6,805 bases of DNA from Hyphomicrobiaceae bacterium. Lineage in GTDB: Bacteria > Pseudomonadota > Alphaproteobacteria > Rhizobiales > Hyphomicrobiaceae. Of this stretch, positions 6,053 through 6,805 are shown one piece after another. Within the stretch, counting starts at the first letter, position 1. Every line of letters begins with the position of its first letter. The DNA is taken from the NCBI GenBank assembly GCA_021775715.1, contig JAJFHI010000265.1, positions 1-6,805 on the forward strand, given 5' to 3'. A program made the translations under genes and the position numbers. Under the pieces are notes generated by a model that made no database searches, was not told the DNA's origin, and was given only the letters and a program-made list of their open reading frames with translations.

Positions 6053-6610
6053 ATGGGCGAATTGAGCACGACACTCAACAAACTTTTGGACGTGGCGGAA
6101 AGCAGCGTCAGGCTGCGCGGTTATCATGCTGTCAGCTTCCGCGAGCTCGCAGATGATCTCGGCATCAAAAGTTCCAGCGTTCACCACTATTTCCCACGCA
6201 AGGAAGACCTCGCAGTTGCGCTGTTGAGACGGTATTCGGATAATTTCTTTACTGAGCTTGAGGCTCAATGTGAAAAATTGCGAGCGCCCAATACCAGGCT
6301 CTCTGTGCACTTCAAAGTTTATCGCGAATCGCTTGTGACGACGCAGAAGTTTTGCCTATGCGGAATGCTTGGTGCGGAGAGCGGCGGTATTCCGGAAGTT
6401 GTTGGCGAGGCCGTGTCCGAGTTCTTCAAAAAGAATGTCGCCTGGGTCGATGAGGCATTGCCGTCGAGCTTGAGCGCGGCGGACCGCAATCGTAAAGCAC
6501 AGCACATTGTTGCTGCCATGCAAGGTGCGATGATGATGGCGTCGAGCCAGAAAGACTTTAAAATTTTCGACAACATCGTCCGCGACTTGGTCGCGACGCA
6601 GGAGGTCTAA
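6053..6610 (+). CDS. TetR/AcrR-family repressor, NemR-like (copy 2)
   Basis: A 185-residue paralogue of the repressor at 1811-2407. The DNA-binding domain covers about 7-53, with recognition region IKSSSVHHYFPRKEDL (38-53) differing from copy 1 at only two positions, so both proteins probably bind the same sequence. The ligand domain repeats FCLCGMLGAE (100-109; Cys101 and Cys103) and QGAMMMASSQK (157-167). The start is uncertain: ATG 6053 has only AGG 2 nt upstream, whereas an in-frame TTG at 6062 has that AGG 11 nt upstream and would give MSTTLNKLLDVAE, aligning residue for residue with the MSKTAEVILDAAE start of copy 1. It stands alone: the upstream gene ends at a strong terminator and the downstream gene converges. 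Its targets are therefore likely itself, the copy 1 operon, or distant genes. Confidence 0.9.
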   Translation: MGELSTTLNKLLDVAESSVRLRGYHAVSFRELADDLGIKSSSVHHYFPRKEDLAVALLRRYSDNFFTELEAQCEKLRAPNTRLSVHFKVYRESLVTTQKFCLCGMLGAESGGIPEVVGEAVSEFFKKNVAWVDEALPSSLSAADRNRKAQHIVAAMQGAMMMASSQKDFKIFDNIVRDLVATQEV

Positions 6611-6650
6611 TCGGCTTCAGACGTGCGTGGTTGCTGATCGACTATTCCGG

Positions 6651-6805
6651 CTAATACTCGTAGCGCATCGATACCTTTAGCTTTGAAGATGTGCCAGTAT
6701 CTTCGACGAAGTCGGCTTCGATGTCGGCATAGTCGTAGCCCAGGTTCACTGACATGCCGCGCGCGATGTCATAGCGGCCACCAACCGAGAAGCTTGTTTC
6801 ATCAA
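6651..6805 (-). CDS. C-terminal end of an outer-membrane beta-barrel protein (porin-like), truncated by the window
   Basis: Reading the minus strand from the window edge gives 50 codons and a TAG stop at 6651-6653. The peptide alternates polar and hydrophobic/aromatic residues in beta-strand fashion (FSVGGRYDIARGMSVNLGY, then DYADIEADFVED) and ends KVSMRYEY. A final strand finishing in an aromatic residue is the signal recognised by the BAM outer-membrane assembly machinery. The phrase 'sVGgRYdi.rg.svnlgYdYa' is typical of general porins, but the family cannot be fixed from this length. It converges on the second TetR gene with 40 bp between them, and no clear terminator hairpin is seen there. 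Confidence 0.75.
   Translation of the reverse strand, partial: DETSFSVGGRYDIARGMSVNLGYDYADIEADFVEDTGTSSKLKVSMRYEY

Noticed and set aside
5689..6065. Open frames on the + strand across the VWA end, the terminator and the gap
   Set aside because: They lie across a strong terminator, lack ribosome-binding sites, have skewed His/Pro-rich composition, and overlap the operators.
6600..6606. Perfect Shine-Dalgarno AGGAGGT near the end of the second TetR gene, suggesting a downstream gene
   Set aside because: It encodes the final Gln-Glu-Val of the repressor. The only starts nearby lead to a few codons before a stop, and the next real gene is on the opposite strand.
1..6805. Mobile element, CRISPR array, tRNA or rRNA
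   Set aside because: No transposase or integrase, no regularly spaced direct repeats, no terminal inverted repeats flanking a gene block, and no tRNA-like cloverleaf or rRNA sequence was seen.

Overview
The window looks like chromosomal DNA of a Gram-negative alphaproteobacterium. This is inferred from moderately GC-rich codon use, an Azotobacter/Rhodobacter-type ferredoxin-NADP reductase ending in ...AFVDR, a ChrR-type cupin, exported proteins with Sec signals, and the end of an outer-membrane beta-barrel gene. The species cannot be named from what is visible.

Layout, left to right: (1) the 3' part of an fpr-type ferredoxin/flavodoxin-NADP+ reductase (+), converging on (2) an exported pentapeptide-repeat protein (-), which has its own sigma70-like promoter. 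(3) An intergenic region between divergent genes, holding a palindromic operator just before (4) a three-gene operon (+): a NemR-like TetR repressor, a flavin amine oxidase-family enzyme (ATGA overlap with the repressor), and a ChrR-like bicupin protein. (5) A secreted von Willebrand factor A protein (+) closed by a textbook intrinsic terminator. (6) A gap of about 290 bp with two more copies of the operator, then (7) a second, closely related NemR-like TetR gene (+) that stands alone, converging on (8) the last 50 codons of a porin-like gene (-).

The most notable pattern is regulatory. The two TetR paralogues, about 4.2 kb apart, have near-identical recognition helices and the same Cys-X-Cys in the ligand domain. 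The exact string CTATC-N4-GGTAG occurs three times in the window: once 21 nt before the first repressor and twice before the second, the nearer copy 18 nt from its start. This suggests a small cross-wired, self-repressing circuit. The first Cys of the CxC aligns with the redox-sensing Cys106 of E. coli NemR (alignment from memory), and the controlled operon pairs a flavoenzyme with a cupin related to the singlet-oxygen sensor ChrR. A working hypothesis is an electrophile- or oxidant-responsive module whose enzyme substrate is unknown. The VWA, pentapeptide and fpr genes have no evident functional tie to it beyond proximity.
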